Shown here piece by piece: positions 22,701-35,245 of a stretch of DNA of 64,000 nt (its first letter is position 1; every line of letters begins with the position of its first letter). Source of the stretch: Aphrophora alni (Eukaryota; Arthropoda; Insecta; Hemiptera; Aphrophoridae); the NCBI GenBank assembly GCA_963513935.1, contig OY740768.1, positions 59,202,004 through 59,266,003 of the forward strand, read 5' to 3'. A program made the translations under genes and the position numbers. The notes below the pieces were generated by a model that worked only from the letters and a program-made list of their open reading frames with translations, ran no database searches and was not told where the DNA came from.

Positions 22701-23370
22701 TGTGAAAGGGATCAAGTAAACCATTTTATCACGTAAATTAAAAAGGAAATATTCTATTTCATTAAAGGTGGTCAAGTTCAGATCTTAATTAAAAATAAAT
22801 ATCACCTAAAAAAACCTGAAAAGATCTATGAATACGGTAATAGTTAAGGACAACTGCAATAAATTTAAATTTAATCAAAAGTTTCATGATAATAAATTAG
22901 TAAATGGTGTAACTAGTAAAACCACTGATTGTTAATAAAGTTTACCTACATCAGTTAAAATTAAACCCTAGTTACACCCAAATTGTTGGCTTGATAACAG
23001 TTTTAAAACGTGTCTCTTATTTGGATTTAATAATAATCACTTTCAATAGTAGTGTATGCTATTGTTTACCTCTTACGGGAAATTATTGAGGATTAAACTA
23101 TTTAAAAAGATTATGCGATTTTGACCATATTAAAACTTTGGGAGTAGGAGATTGCATTTTTGAGAAAGTTTGAAGTTCTTTCAAAACCTTCTCCTAACAA
23201 AATTGAGAAAACTCAACTTTCAACACTTAAGGAAATGGTCATGAATGACGCTAAACTGTTTTTTACAAATTCAAGAGAGTAGAATTAGGAGAAATAAAGA
23301 TATAGATAATATGACCGTGAAAGAAACTAAAGTATTTAAAGTAACAGGGTCTATGATGTGATATGAGGTA
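19721..23370. other. A+T-rich non-coding DNA
   Basis: No recognisable ORF, repeat or RNA gene is seen. A poly(T) run occurs near 22155-22168. The part at about 22560-23350 has several short open stretches on the plus strand broken by stops, such as one ending LDELISKKILSKCSDVL near 22640, and may be a decayed gene leading into the ORF at 23375. Confidence 0.5.
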
Positions 23371-23374
23371 AATT

Positions 23375-23692
23375 ATGATACTCTGTCCTATCGTTAAAAA
23401 AGCAAATAATACAATAAGGTTGTTACTAGCAAAAAAAAATTATAACATAACTCATTATGTATTTCACACTGAGTATTGGATACGTCAAAAACTAATTGGA
23501 GTAACTAAGTTCCATGTTTTCAAAGACAATGGGTATGTATGTGTAAATACGTTTGAATATGGCTGTGTTTCCTCATTTTTACAACAACGAAAGGAAGTGA
23601 TACCTTACTCAGAGGATCACTTCAAATACTTGTATATTAAAGAAATGAAAAGAGAAGATAATTTCTCAACAATGACTGAAGGCGGCTTTTAG
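23375..23692 (+). CDS. Unrecognised 105-codon ORF, possibly a gene remnant
   Basis: I do not recognise this protein. It is soluble-looking, with mixed composition and several aromatic and Cys residues (FHVFKDNGYVCVNTFEYGCVS), and it is less biased than the A+T-driven ORFs around it. The 800 bp upstream hold broken open stretches with similar Lys-rich composition, so it may be the last piece of a decayed gene or transposon ORF. No start context or splice site settles its extent. Confidence 0.25.
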   Translation: MILCPIVKKANNTIRLLLAKKNYNITHYVFHTEYWIRQKLIGVTKFHVFKDNGYVCVNTFEYGCVSSFLQQRKEVIPYSEDHFKYLYIKEMKREDNFSTMTEGGF

Positions 23693-23699
23693 AGTACGG

Positions 23700-24062
23700 A
23701 TTGGTAGTGTGATTGTTTGGATTTCAGGTCCAAAACGACGGCCGGAATAGTGTGAGTATATCTGAAGAACCCAATATAGGCCGAGCTGGAGACGTCTGAC
23801 ACTTTGTAAACACGTAAAATCTCTAGTCTCTACGCCAGTGATACAGTGGGAGGAAAGAGAGAAATAGTTTGTTTCTTAAGTTTTACTTGCAGAGGTCGAA
23901 GATAATAACAATTACATGTTGAAAAATAACAGTCGCAATGAACGAGCGAAACAAGTTCATATATTATCATTTTAAAACAGTTATATTATAAAAAAGATCT
24001 CATGAAATTTCAATATCTTAATTTTTTTGTCATAGATAAGGAAATGGGTGTTTATTAGCTTG

Positions 24063-24134
<72 letters not shown>

Positions 24135-24980
24135 TATTTAAGTATTTATAAACAATACATTCAAACTTATTTATTTACATCTTCTACTAATATGTATATA
24201 GGAATTTAAAGCTTTTTATAGTTCAGTTTGGTTGAAAACAAGTTCACACTCGCGCACAAAGAGGCAAATTTCCACGCATATAATATAAAACTGTATATAG
24301 TAGAACTGTAGGCCTAATCAGCTAATATATTTCAAGTGGTCGAACTAACACAATAACACAATGACAGAAAAATTATAATAAAATAGTTAGTAAAAAGAAA
24401 GCATGAAATAAATATTGATTCGGTGTACGAAGAATAAATATCTTCTCTTATCTACATATCATTATTAATTAAATTAATAACCTGATTATTAAGATAATCG
24501 TGAATACTCTCATTGATCATCCTTAAATATTTACAGAATATGTTTGAACATTAAAATTATTAGAAATAATTTCACTTCAAGACAAGTTTTAATGTATGAA
24601 CAATAGAATCTCGGGACAGCCTATTTATTAAAATATATTAAACTAAAAAGAGATTGTATTTTTAATTAGGTGATATCTAAATCAGTTTTAAGAGTGTGGC
24701 TTAAAACTATATCTTTTATTTACATAATTATATATTATTCACAAATCTGATTATCATTTTATCTAATCATACCCAAATCACCAAACATTGCTATAAATAC
24801 AATTTATAAATTAAGTGCTTAAAATGTTTAATTCCCTTTTTATAATATTTATAAAAAAAATAAAAAATACATTAGTTTGTATGCTCACTTAATACCAATA
24901 ATTAAATTCCTTTTTATTGTGCATAAAACATACTCTTTTATCATTATTTTTAGGAAATTGCTTGTATTCAACTTACGAGA
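23700..24980. other. A+T-rich DNA with a (TA)n tract
   Basis: No gene seen. A perfect (TA)n run of about 67 bp occupies 24065-24131. Confidence 0.6.
24065..24131. repeat. (TA)n microsatellite
   Basis: About 33 uninterrupted TA units. Confidence 0.95.
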
Positions 24981-24984
24981 TCAG

Positions 24985-25180
24985 TCATTACAATAAGCTA
25001 ACAGATTGTTTAACAAAAGGGAGTTTAATGACTTAACAGATTATATTCTCAGCGGGATCATACTTCCAGGGCGATAACATCCCTAATGACTGTTCATTGT
25101 GTTTCACAGGCAAATTATCGTCATAATAGTAACTAGGGTTTAAACTATTTGTAGTGAACACGCGTTACCTTCTATCTTAA
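24985..25180 (+). repeat. Dispersed repeat 'GATAACATCCC', copy a
   Basis: Core: GAGTTTAATGACTTAACAGA, CAGCGGGATCATACTTCCAG, GGCGATAACATCCCTAATGA, TTCATTGTGTTTCACAGGCA and AATTATCGTCATAATAGT. The same blocks in the same order occur on the minus strand at 30880-31095 and on the plus strand at 51775-51960. No coding potential and no clear terminal repeats. Confidence 0.75.
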
Positions 25181-25892
25181 TAAAAAAAGCGGGTTCTGTG
25201 ATTGACTCTATGGTTCTTTATTATTCTTGATAAGAGTTATTAAACGTCACTTATCAGCTACAAATTATGTTCCAGTTACGGAGGTCAACTAATATTTTTG
25301 TTTTGTTATAGTATTGAAGGAAAGCAACATTTCGTCACTTTCTATAACCTCAACCAACAGATTTCCAAAGCAGAGTTGAGTGAATTGTATCTTCAATATT
25401 TGAAAGTAATTTAGGAAACACCTCGTTAACACCCGCAGCAAGTAACAAATATTAAAAGACAATGACGTAGTTCTTCGCAAAGTGAATTCGTTTTAAAATT
25501 ACTGACACACAATACACTAATTATTTGATTACATTTAATAAAGCAAATTATTTGGTTTTACCTTATACTGAAAGTACCCGAAAGTACCCGGATTTAGTCA
25601 TACTCTGTTTATAGCAATAACAACGTTTCTGTATACTTCAAGCCTCAAAATAAAATTTGCTTGCTATGAGTCTTTCAGTTTTACTCTCAATGAAAATCTG
25701 ACCTTTAGGACATAATGTCTTACCAAACTTTTACATACATTATTTATTTTTTAATGCGGGAGAGTTAATTTGAAGTTGTAAATTGATAACCAGCTCAACA
25801 TTATTAGAGCTTCCCTATAATTGGTAATTATGAAAAGTTTTACAATTATAAATATTTTAACCCCATCACAAATTTGAATATTCCATTAAAAG

Positions 25893-25893
<1 letters not shown>

Positions 25894-25931
<38 letters not shown>
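25894..25931. repeat. (TA)n microsatellite
   Basis: About 19 uninterrupted TA units, followed by TTTGTAGGCCTATATATT. Confidence 0.95.
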
Positions 25932-25934
<3 letters not shown>

Positions 25935-26307
25935 AGGCCTATATATTACATACACTATAAATAAAATTTAGTTATATATAATGTCAAAGAGGATAGTATC
26001 TTGGAGATGCTTTATGTTGGTTGAGCTGATGTATGATATCTTGTTAAAAATAATATTAAGAAAAAGTCTTAAGAATAATTTCTTATCACGTCATTGCCCA
26101 CTTGCGTACTTAATAAGAATATTGGTTAAAACGATTTTACTTAATGGCAATCCAGTTCTTTATATAAAAGGCGACACATAATATTCAGATTTTATAAGTA
26201 ATATAAATAATTATGTTCGAGTTTATTGGAGTTATTGAAATTCAACATTTGTCTAGAAGTCTGTTTTGGAGTTATATCTATTACTTACATAAACTGTCAA
26301 AGATATA

Positions 26308-26310
<3 letters not shown>

Positions 26311-26374
<64 letters not shown>
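26311..26374. repeat. 64-nt poly(A) tract
   Basis: 64 consecutive A residues. A retrotransposed sequence often ends this way, but the 400 bp upstream show no coding match and no flanking duplication that I could find. Simple slippage is equally possible. Confidence 0.9.
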
Positions 26375-26375
<1 letters not shown>

Positions 26376-26866
26376 AATATCTCTAAAATAATTCCGATAG
26401 AAAAATATTATTAAGATGAAAATGAGTTTAGACGTACAAGAGTGCAGGATAAGTTCATTTATTCAATAATGTAACAAGTCTACGGTTATTGAGCTAAATC
26501 AATATTCCTAGGAAATTAACTAAATTACAAAATAAAACCCTTGAGAATTCACTTCTGTCAACTCTGTTGTACGTGTACACTTCGTGGAGAAGAAAATACA
26601 ATCAGAAGTAAGCGTGCGATGTGTCTTAATTCTATATCCTACTTAAAACTACGTTCATTTGAAATAACTAATCGCGTCAAAAAAGAAGTAGAGCAGACCC
26701 TTACTAAAGCTGACTCAGTTAATTTCCAATCATCAAACAAATCAGTCGTCAAAAAAGGCCTATTACAAAAATTTAATGTATCACTAGTTTAAAAATAAAC
26801 AAAATCTTCAATAAATGTGATTATTCTCTGTTTGAAATTATTTGTTAATGATGGAAGTTCAATTTT

Positions 26867-27281
26867 ATTATTATGCATTTTTCGGACGTTAAATCGCCAG
26901 AAGGGGTTGTAACCCGTTCTCGGGCTAGGAAGCTTAATACAACTAACAATAGGCCACTTCCTAATAGTTTGTCACGCCTTCTGGACTACGTCACTTGTTG
27001 CTGTATCTTTGATACAACAACACGTATTTGACGTTAGTTGTGTGTTACCGTGATTGTGTGTTTTTTTGACTTCTCAGTTTTAGCTCTGAGATGCATGCTT
27101 AGATATTAAGGTTGGTGGTACTCATATTTAATTTTACTTCTTACATAGGCTTAGTTTCTAGTTTCATGTTTCTTTAGTTTTTAGTCACTTGATAACGGGA
27201 ATTGATTCTTATTCCCGAAACGGCGTGTTTTTGATTTTTAACACACAAATGATGGCAAATGTCCGAAAAATGCATAATAAT
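26867..27281 (+). mobile_element. 415-bp element with 21-bp perfect terminal inverted repeats
   Basis: The ends 26867-26887 and 27261-27281 are perfect 21-bp inverted repeats that include ATGCATTTTTCGGAC. The interior is hairpin-rich: CCAGAAGG (26896) pairs with CCTTCTGG (26976), CAACTAAC (26942) with GTTAGTTG (27033), TTGTTGCTGTATC with GATACAACAA, and GGGAAT with ATTCCC (27199-27218). The last stem is followed by GAAACGGCGTGT and a TGATGGCAAATGTCCGAAA end. The right 85 bp are shared with the copies at 853-935 and 62500-62555. No ORF. It is either a MITE or a short Penelope-type copy. Confidence 0.7.
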
Positions 27282-27290
27282 TAAAAAAAT

Positions 27291-30200
27291 AAAATGTGAT
27301 TAGTTTATTTCAAATGCATCATAAGCCGTAAAACCATTACGAAATCAAGTGTTGAAATGCAAGTGTTATATGAAAAAATTAATTATTAAATAAATGAAAA
27401 TTATTATTACAGAAATGGAAATGATGTGTGTAAAATGAAACTTAAAGTCTATGAACTGAAACTCCAAGTATTCTGTAGCCTATGTCATTTGTACCCCAAA
27501 CAAATATGTAAGAGAGAGCTAATAAATCAATTAATTAATACAAAAAATAAACTAAAATCAAATTATGTCAATAAACCGAATCATATCTAGATAACTTAAA
27601 ATGGAGTACTTGAAACAAAAATTATGATTTAAAGATTACTAACTGATGACAATAATACTGTTTTATATATATTTCTCATCATAAAAAAAAAAAAATTAGT
27701 GGAGACATAACAATAATACAAGTTTCACTAATAAACATTGTTAATTATTTAAAAATAAAACTGAAATGTCATAGTGAGTATAGTAGCAAATAATAAATGT
27801 AAGTAAATATATTCATTAGTAAGTTAGTAAGCCTTTGTTTTTCTGACTTTACACTTTACAATAGAGCTTTGTTGTTACCTACACGAGAATTGTATTATCG
27901 CAACTAATTTAGTTACATTTTATTCCCACTTTCTAAAGAAACTGCATTTTCTTTTAAAAAAGTTTGTTGGATATTGTAGAACTAAACAACAAAGTTAGAC
28001 ATTCTTTATGTTATTTCAATCCGGTTTTAAATACACTACTATAATATATAAATTAATACAAGCGATTGAGTTTATAGTTTCATATATTTTAGAATTTATT
28101 TTTAATTCTAGTATATATTTGTAGGTCAAATATTTATACAGCCTATTTCTTTCAATATACTTTTTATTGTTTTTTAAATGATATTTATATCTCGAACATT
28201 GTAATAAGGTTGGAAATCTACAAACCTTGTGAAAAAAAAACTTTACTGAATTTCTCTGTATTTTAAACTGCGACTTAAAAATTAGGAATATGAATCAAAT
28301 ATTTCGGAGTCCCCTTTATTTAAATGAATACTGTTAATTACTAGGAGCGATATTTCAGTTATGTTAAAAAAAAAAATTTTATTAATTATTATTTCTATAT
28401 TTTAAAGAAAAAAGAAATGTTTTAGAAACCTAGTATTATCACATGCAATAATTTATTGTATATGTATCGATACATTTTCTAAAACTTATACTCTAAATTT
28501 CTAATTCTATTGATATTTGGTTATGGCGATGATTGATCTTTTGAGACATTCAAGCTTCTTTAACCAATCGAAAAGAATTTGCAATGTATAAAATATTTTA
28601 AAATCGCTGAATTTAAAATCGTGTTATTTTTACACTCTGATGTTCTCGACTTCTGAAGATAAAATAAATTAGTGACATTTCTATTTATCAGAACTCCGTT
28701 ATGAGTAAGATTGCTACTTTAGTTATAAATATGTTATTATTGTGTTAATTTATATTTTATTATTATTAACCAAAACACAAATTATAACAAATATTTGGTG
28801 TGCCTAACTAACAAAAGTATATAAAATAAATATTACAAAAATAGGAGTTAAAATAAAATAATAAAAAATTACAACTCTTATATAAAGAAATCGAATTTTA
28901 AATAGGACAGCAAAATAATTTTGAGGATGTAATATAATATATTACATTAGATTTTATTAAGCAACCAAACATTTATTAATTAATCATAAACAATACATAT
29001 GTACAATATAGGCGTAATTTACATTAAGTAGTACAAACAAAATAAACAGAGTTTATATACATTTCTCCAAATACGTTTTTGTAATTTGTGCCATTCTTCC
29101 CTCTTGCATGCTTTGCATAACGAAAGTCTGCTGATATGGTACGAGCTTTAAGGTATTGGCAAAATGGAAAAATATATGCATAGCTCATAGAGATAAACTC
29201 CTGTTATATTCATAGAATATCGGATATATAAAACTTAAGTTTACTTTCATTTCAAAATTTGAACATAAATAACACCTCTTGTACCTTTATTCAAAAACTT
29301 TGGGTCTTGATTGTATCTTTAAATTTTGAAAAGATTGTTATTACTTACTGTTGATTAATATTTAATTTTGTTCATTACTAAATTTTAAAAGAAATCTTCT
29401 TCTTATTAAGAGGCTCCTAAGTTTATAAATTTCTTACGTGACTTTATAGGCGGAAATATCAGGTATACCACATGAACAGTTTACATTGAGAGTAATATTT
29501 TGTATCTTTGTTCTTTATTTTAATTATAAGCTATTTTTATTATAATCCATCAGAGCTGTTATTTTCATTTTCTTATGACACAATTATTTTTCAAACGAAT
29601 TAAAAAAAATCGATTATCATCCTCTGTTCCAAATGACTTTTTATTAATTAATTGAAAAATAACTACGTTGGTAAATTTGTCGGTTTATACTGTACTCCTT
29701 TTGACCATTTAATAATTTCCACATATTTTGACTTTTGCACTTTATTAAAGCCAACATTTAAAATTTATATCTCACTCAGACATACGACAACAAATTTAGT
29801 TATATTTTATTGTTATAACATTATATTTCAATGAATCGTTTTTTATTACACATTTAAATAATCGATTTATACAAATATGTTGTTGCAATTAATAGAATAT
29901 AATAATCACCATTGGCCCTACCAATTACGTACAAAAAAGTCATCTACAGTCTATACATATTAATTGGACAGAAGCCATGTAATCTCAGAATTATTGGTGG
30001 TGTTTTCAACCTTGACTGAATTTAGACAAAAGTAACAATAGTATCTTGTAATCGTCCCGATTACGTAAGGAACTGAATTTCTTTTAATTCTATACAAAAC
30101 ACAAAATAAATAATTTACTCAAAATAATTTCTGTTATTGAGTTGAGAAAATTAAAAAGAATTTTATATATAAAGTTGAAAATGAAATTATATGAAATATT

Positions 30201-30860
30201 TTCAACACAATACATTTATAAACAATAATAATTAAAAAAAAAAATTTTACGACCAATATTTTATTTAAAGAAGACAAAATTCCAAAATATCCCTTTTAAT
30301 ATTTCAGAAAGAGAATTTTAAAATTAAAGTAAAATTACGTCTGTCAACTCTTAAAAATGTAATAATTACGAATGTAACGTTAAGGAAATCTTGTGGAGTC
30401 CATATTCTGTTTTTAATTAAACTCATTATATTTTCTATCATAAAACTGTAAACAATATTTTAAAACTATGAACATTGTGATTTTAACGAAATCCCTCTAA
30501 AGGAATTGTGTTTTAATTTATTTATTTTTTTGGTAATACATTTCAATTAGGGGTGTTGACCACACGAACTACATATAACGATTTGAGTATAGGATAAACA
30601 TTATGAACTATATTTCAGTTAAACTTCATACCAAATACAATGTTTTAATGAAACAGATTTTCCTAAAGAAATTTATTAGTTATATAATAGACATTTGGTT
30701 ATATTTGAGTGTATAGAGCAGATGAACTCTATTTAGTTTTTGTTTTAAACGACGGACAGTTGGTACATTATTTTCCTTCGGAATTAAATTTATCCTTTAT
30801 ACACGCCTTATTTTGGAAAGAGGAGACGAGGTTTCTGTATTTCATTCCTGTAAATTATTA
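27291..30860. other. A+T-rich non-coding DNA
   Basis: Very A+T-rich with short poly(A) runs. The ORF at 29652-29834 has no recognisable domain. I see no gene or repeat in this stretch. Confidence 0.55.
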
Positions 30861-30879
30861 GTTTTTATTTAACAAACAA

Positions 30880-31095
30880 TCGGTTGCATTTTTTAACCAA
30901 TAAATTACGATTGCAGGAGGGGAAATAGCAAGAGCACTTTAAATGGTTTCCTCACTATAATGATAATTTGTCTGAGAAACACAATGTAAAGTCATTAGGG
31001 ATGTTATCGCCCTGGAAGTTTCATCCCGCAGAGAATATAATCTCTTAAGTCATTAAACTCTTATTGGTTATTGTAATGGCTAATCTGTTGAGTTA
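30880..31095 (-). repeat. Dispersed repeat 'GATAACATCCC', copy b
   Basis: On the minus strand it carries AGAGTTTAATGACTTAAGAG, CTGCGGGATGAAACTTCCAG, GGCGATAACATCCCTAATGA and CATTGTGTTTCTCAGACAAA in that order. It is closest to copy a. Confidence 0.75.
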
Positions 31096-31650
31096 AAAAA
31101 AGTCAAACAAATAGTTAAACAAACAATTATTTAATGTGTATTTGAAGTATATTAAAAATGACATCTAATTTAATTAATTAATTGTGTAATAATATTCAAT
31201 TTAAAACTACTGCTTTAAATTTGATGATTAAAAATATATAAATTGACAATGATATACAATTTGTATATTTTTCCCTCTAAAATATTTTGTTATTTTTTGT
31301 GTGTATACGTTAAGCAATATACGCATTTGAAAATAAAAACACAGATATAAAAATCTTTAAATGTATACTCTTAAAATTGATTTAAGTATATATTCAGTGT
31401 TTATCAAATAACACTACATCACTATAAAAAATTGCCGAATTATTTGTTTCGGTAAATCAGTCAATAATTTGTAATACATTCCTATAAAACTAAAAAAGGG
31501 AAAGCATCTTTACGGTTGGAATTTTTAAATTGAAATTAAATAAATTATGTTTGATCAAAATTGACTATATTTAAATTTCGTTATACTTAAAATGATTAAA
31601 TAATATAGGAGTCAACGAACATATTTTTCTCTAGCATGCAGTAAGAAAAG

Positions 31651-31692
<42 letters not shown>

Positions 31693-32883
31693 CACTGACA
31701 AATTACATGGTGGATTATGTAATACATATTAAGAACTAATCATAGTTTAATATTTTTAGTAATGAAGTCGTGAGATTGAAATAGTGATAGCTGCATTATT
31801 GTTATGAGTCATTCATTAGAAAATGTTTTGTGTAAGCAAGGAAATAAAATTAAGGATTAAATATGGCAGTGTATATTTCAATCGAATAGAATAGAAAAAA
31901 AAGAGAAATATATCACAAAGATTTCAGTCACAAAAGTAAAACAATATTTAAATTACTAAAGTCAACCAATCCCCTTAGGCTGGGTAACAACAATGCCCTC
32001 TGTTATTTGTATTAGTGAGGAAAACAGGTATTTTTAAACATAACGCCGTTTGTTTCAAGTATAATTTTCTCATACGTTTAAAAAATATTAGTGAGATGAA
32101 TATACAACGAGAAATGAATTTAATTTATAGTGAAAAACAAACCATTTTATAAATGTTTAATATTTAATATAATCAACAACTTTAAAAGTTAATTCCTTGG
32201 AATTATGTATTTTAATTTTATAAAATCTGGAAAAAATAATTATTGTAATAAATAAGTATTGTAAAATTTAAATGAAGAATATAATTCTTATTAACAAATA
32301 ACTTTTCCTGAAGGATTGTTAAAATAATATGGAGTGTAAATAATGTCCTTTGTTCTTCACAATATAAACATTTGTACAATAATATATTAATATTTTTTAA
32401 AAAATATAATTCACTATATTTATGAAGATTTTTACCCCATGTTCACCACCTCTTTCTCAACAAATTTAGGTTTTCATAGAGTATAAACTTCTATGTAATT
32501 TACTAAAACTTACCAAACTTTTGAGTACCATATTAGGAAAACACCATTAGTTAAATAAACAGCTGGGCATATCGTTATTCAAATTCAATTACACATATAA
32601 ATGTAATACATATTGCAGAACAATTTTGGACAAAACCCCTATTTTAGTAATTGAATGTTAAATTTCTTTTCAAAGTGAATCTGACAAATTTCCGCCGTCA
32701 TGTGGTGGGCATGCAATCACAAACGTTTCTCCATTTACTAATTATTAGAAGTAAGAGAAGATTGTGTTTTCATATTAACATTCTTTTATAAATAATTGAC
32801 TTTTATCAACTAAAATTATATCTCATGTAGTAAAACAAACAACCATATTAAATACTTTTTTTCTCCATATTTGTCTATGAGTT
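31096..32883. other. A+T-rich non-coding DNA
   Basis: No gene seen. It contains the (TA)n tract at 31652-31691. The stretch 31960-32040, less A+T-rich, has no match that I recognise. Confidence 0.55.
31652..31691. repeat. (TA)n microsatellite
   Basis: About 20 uninterrupted TA units. Confidence 0.95.
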
Positions 32884-34914
32884 TGTTACCAGGGGACTTA
32901 AATTTAAGAAAAGGCGGAACCAAAATGGTAACAATGTTTAGAAAATTAAAAAAAAAAAGACAAAGACAAATTTAGTAATTAACAAGGCTCAAGTTTATTG
33001 AAACAAAAGAAATTTCGACGGTTCAGATTTTATCATTTACAACTTAGAAAGACATCCTGTGACAAATCATCATAAACAGCTTATGATTAACAATATTATA
33101 ATTGATAAAAGTTATACGCCCTTAATGTAACATATAATAATTTTAAAAAAAATTAATCAATAGATTCTGAAAATTTATCCCCCCTTTTAGTTTATATATA
33201 TTTATAGTTACAAAATTTAACAATAAAAAAAAAAAAAATAAGCACAGCTTAATAATTAACAGGATTATAATTAATCCAAAAAAAAAGATTATACGCCCTT
33301 AATGTAAAAATTACAAAATAAAAAAAAAGATGAAAAGATACTGATATTTATTCCCCCCCCCCTTTTACTTTATGAGATGATAGTTTTTTTTTTTTTAAAA
33401 ATTACAGAATTTAACAATAAAAAAAATTATAAATGAGTTTGATGTTTTAAATTCAAAAAATTCATATTAATTGTAAACAGGTTCATCACTAGACTAAAAG
33501 TTACATAATATTACTTGTTTGATAAATTTCTTAAGTGCTATATTGGCCAATAAATATATATGTTTTAGATAAAAGAATTTATTATAAAATGAGAAGTTTA
33601 CTTTAAAAAAAAAGAAATGAAAATTTTGAATATTAAATTTTATTAATTGACGTCAATTATATTAATTTAGAAAAAAAACCTCTTGGAGGTTGTTAGGACC
33701 GAAAGTTTGCATGCAGGCTCCACCCTATAATTTTTTATATATTTTATAAATAACTACACAAGTGTACATCTAAAAGATAGCTTAAAAAAAAAATATTCGC
33801 TGAAGCCATTTAGGCACATGTACAATATGAGTTTAATTAAAGTTCTATAAAGTCAGTTTTTTTTTTTAACATCACTTTTGTGCACTTGAAACTTTGAAGG
33901 TGTATTAAGAAAAACGTGTTTTGCCAACAGGACGAAACATGTTTAGATGCTTAGCTGGTCTATGCAATCTGAGGCAAGAATTGCTGAGAATCTCCTAACA
34001 GCGTATTAGCTATAGCAAAAAACATGTTTTTTAGCGTCTGTGCAAAATCAGACATGTTGTAGCATTAATGTTCATTATTAAAGCAAATATCTGGTTATTT
34101 GTCAAAATTAAAGAAAATTGATTGTATCACAGAAATTCGTTAAGATTGTAATTAAAAGCTTCTTAGATGATTATAAATCTATTTATATATATTTAGTTTT
34201 GTGTAAAACAAAGCTTGTATAAGACTTGCAAAGATCTGCAAAAGTCTGTAAAACGAAATTTTCTGATTTAGAATAGATTTCTCTAATTGTTTTATATTTG
34301 ACATGTTCAATAAGATATTCTGATCATTTAATGTTCAACATTAGTTTGCACCTATTTCACATAATTGTTCAAAACTCAAAATGTGCCTTTGCAAGGTTTT
34401 GTAAAGTATGTCTTAAGAAAAGAAAATTTTTATAATCATTCAGTTTCAAAAGAACATTGAATATTAAATAAAACATGAAATACATATTTTAAAGAATACA
34501 TGATAATTAACAAAATATTTTAAAGCATTAACAAAATTTAAGATATGATAAAATCTGTAAAGCTGAATACCTGGAAAATCCTGTCGCAGTTCACGTGAGC
34601 TTGTGCCGTGAAAAATAATAATTCATTTAACATTTTTAAAAAAAACTAAAGCGCACAAACTGCAACTTAACATGTCGTTTAGAAACTGAGAAATAATTTT
34701 GATAACAAAAAAAAAATGTCTGACGGAGCTTATAATAGAATGTAGAACATCGTGAGTAATTTCAGATAGACTGGCAACGGGTATTAGAACAGCTTGGCTG
34801 ACCAGCCGTTGTACTTTGTATTTAGATAGAGACAGATATAGAGAGGGAAGATAAGAGGGACGGCGAGTGGACTGTCGATAACAAGAATGCAGATTTATTC
34901 TACTGATTGCTACA
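32884..34914 (-). repeat. 3' LTR (long-LTR element, complete copy)
   Basis: 2031 bp. It holds the 14-bp palindrome AATTGACGTCAATT (33645-33658) with a CRE-like core, a short hairpin AACCTCTTGGAGGTT (33678-33692) and the block TTAGGACCGAAAGTTTGCAT ending near 33713. These are shared with the solo LTR at 17422-19186. Confidence 0.9.
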
Positions 34915-34934
34915 GCTCTCCCCCCCCCGAAAGA
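34915..34934 (-). promoter_or_regulatory. Polypurine tract of the long-LTR element
   Basis: On the minus strand, AAAGACG-proximal sequence gives a run of ten or so G residues then AGAGC directly before the LTR start TGTAGCAATC, the expected site for the plus-strand primer. The same tract is at 47770-47783 in the other copy. Confidence 0.7.
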
Positions 34935-34960
34935 CGGAGTTGGGGTGGAGTCAGAAAAGA

Positions 34961-35140
34961 GGCCAGAAGGGCCTCCCGCAAATTTTTGAAAAAGGAGAGA
35001 CAAAGGGCCAGAAGGGCCTCCAAGAAGATTCTAAAGAAGTGGCCAGAGGGGCCTCCAAAAGATTGAAGAAAGGGGCCTGAAGGGCCTCCTACAAACTTCT
35101 GAAGAAAGGGGCCAGAAGGGCCTCCTACAAAATTTTGAAA
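34961..35140 (-). repeat. Tandem repeats of about 33-36 bp in the interior
   Basis: About five units, each containing GGCCAGAAGGGCCTCC (plus strand) or close variants followed by an A-rich spacer. In translation they give a repeated GGPSGPF peptide in the minus-strand ORF 34910-35161. The inverted copy has the same array at about 47559-47739. Confidence 0.85.
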
Positions 35141-35245
35141 CGGGGCACCTGATAGAAACAACGCTTCATAATGCTTTTATTCACCACTCTAGGGTGTAGC
35201 CTCCTTCGGCACTTACTTATTAAATTTTGAAATTTCTAAAGCGTC

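Larger units (their letters stand above)
25181..26866. other. A+T-rich non-coding DNA
   Basis: The ORFs at 25981-26181 and 26541-26792 have no recognisable domain. The poly(A) and (TA)n tracts are listed separately. Confidence 0.5.
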
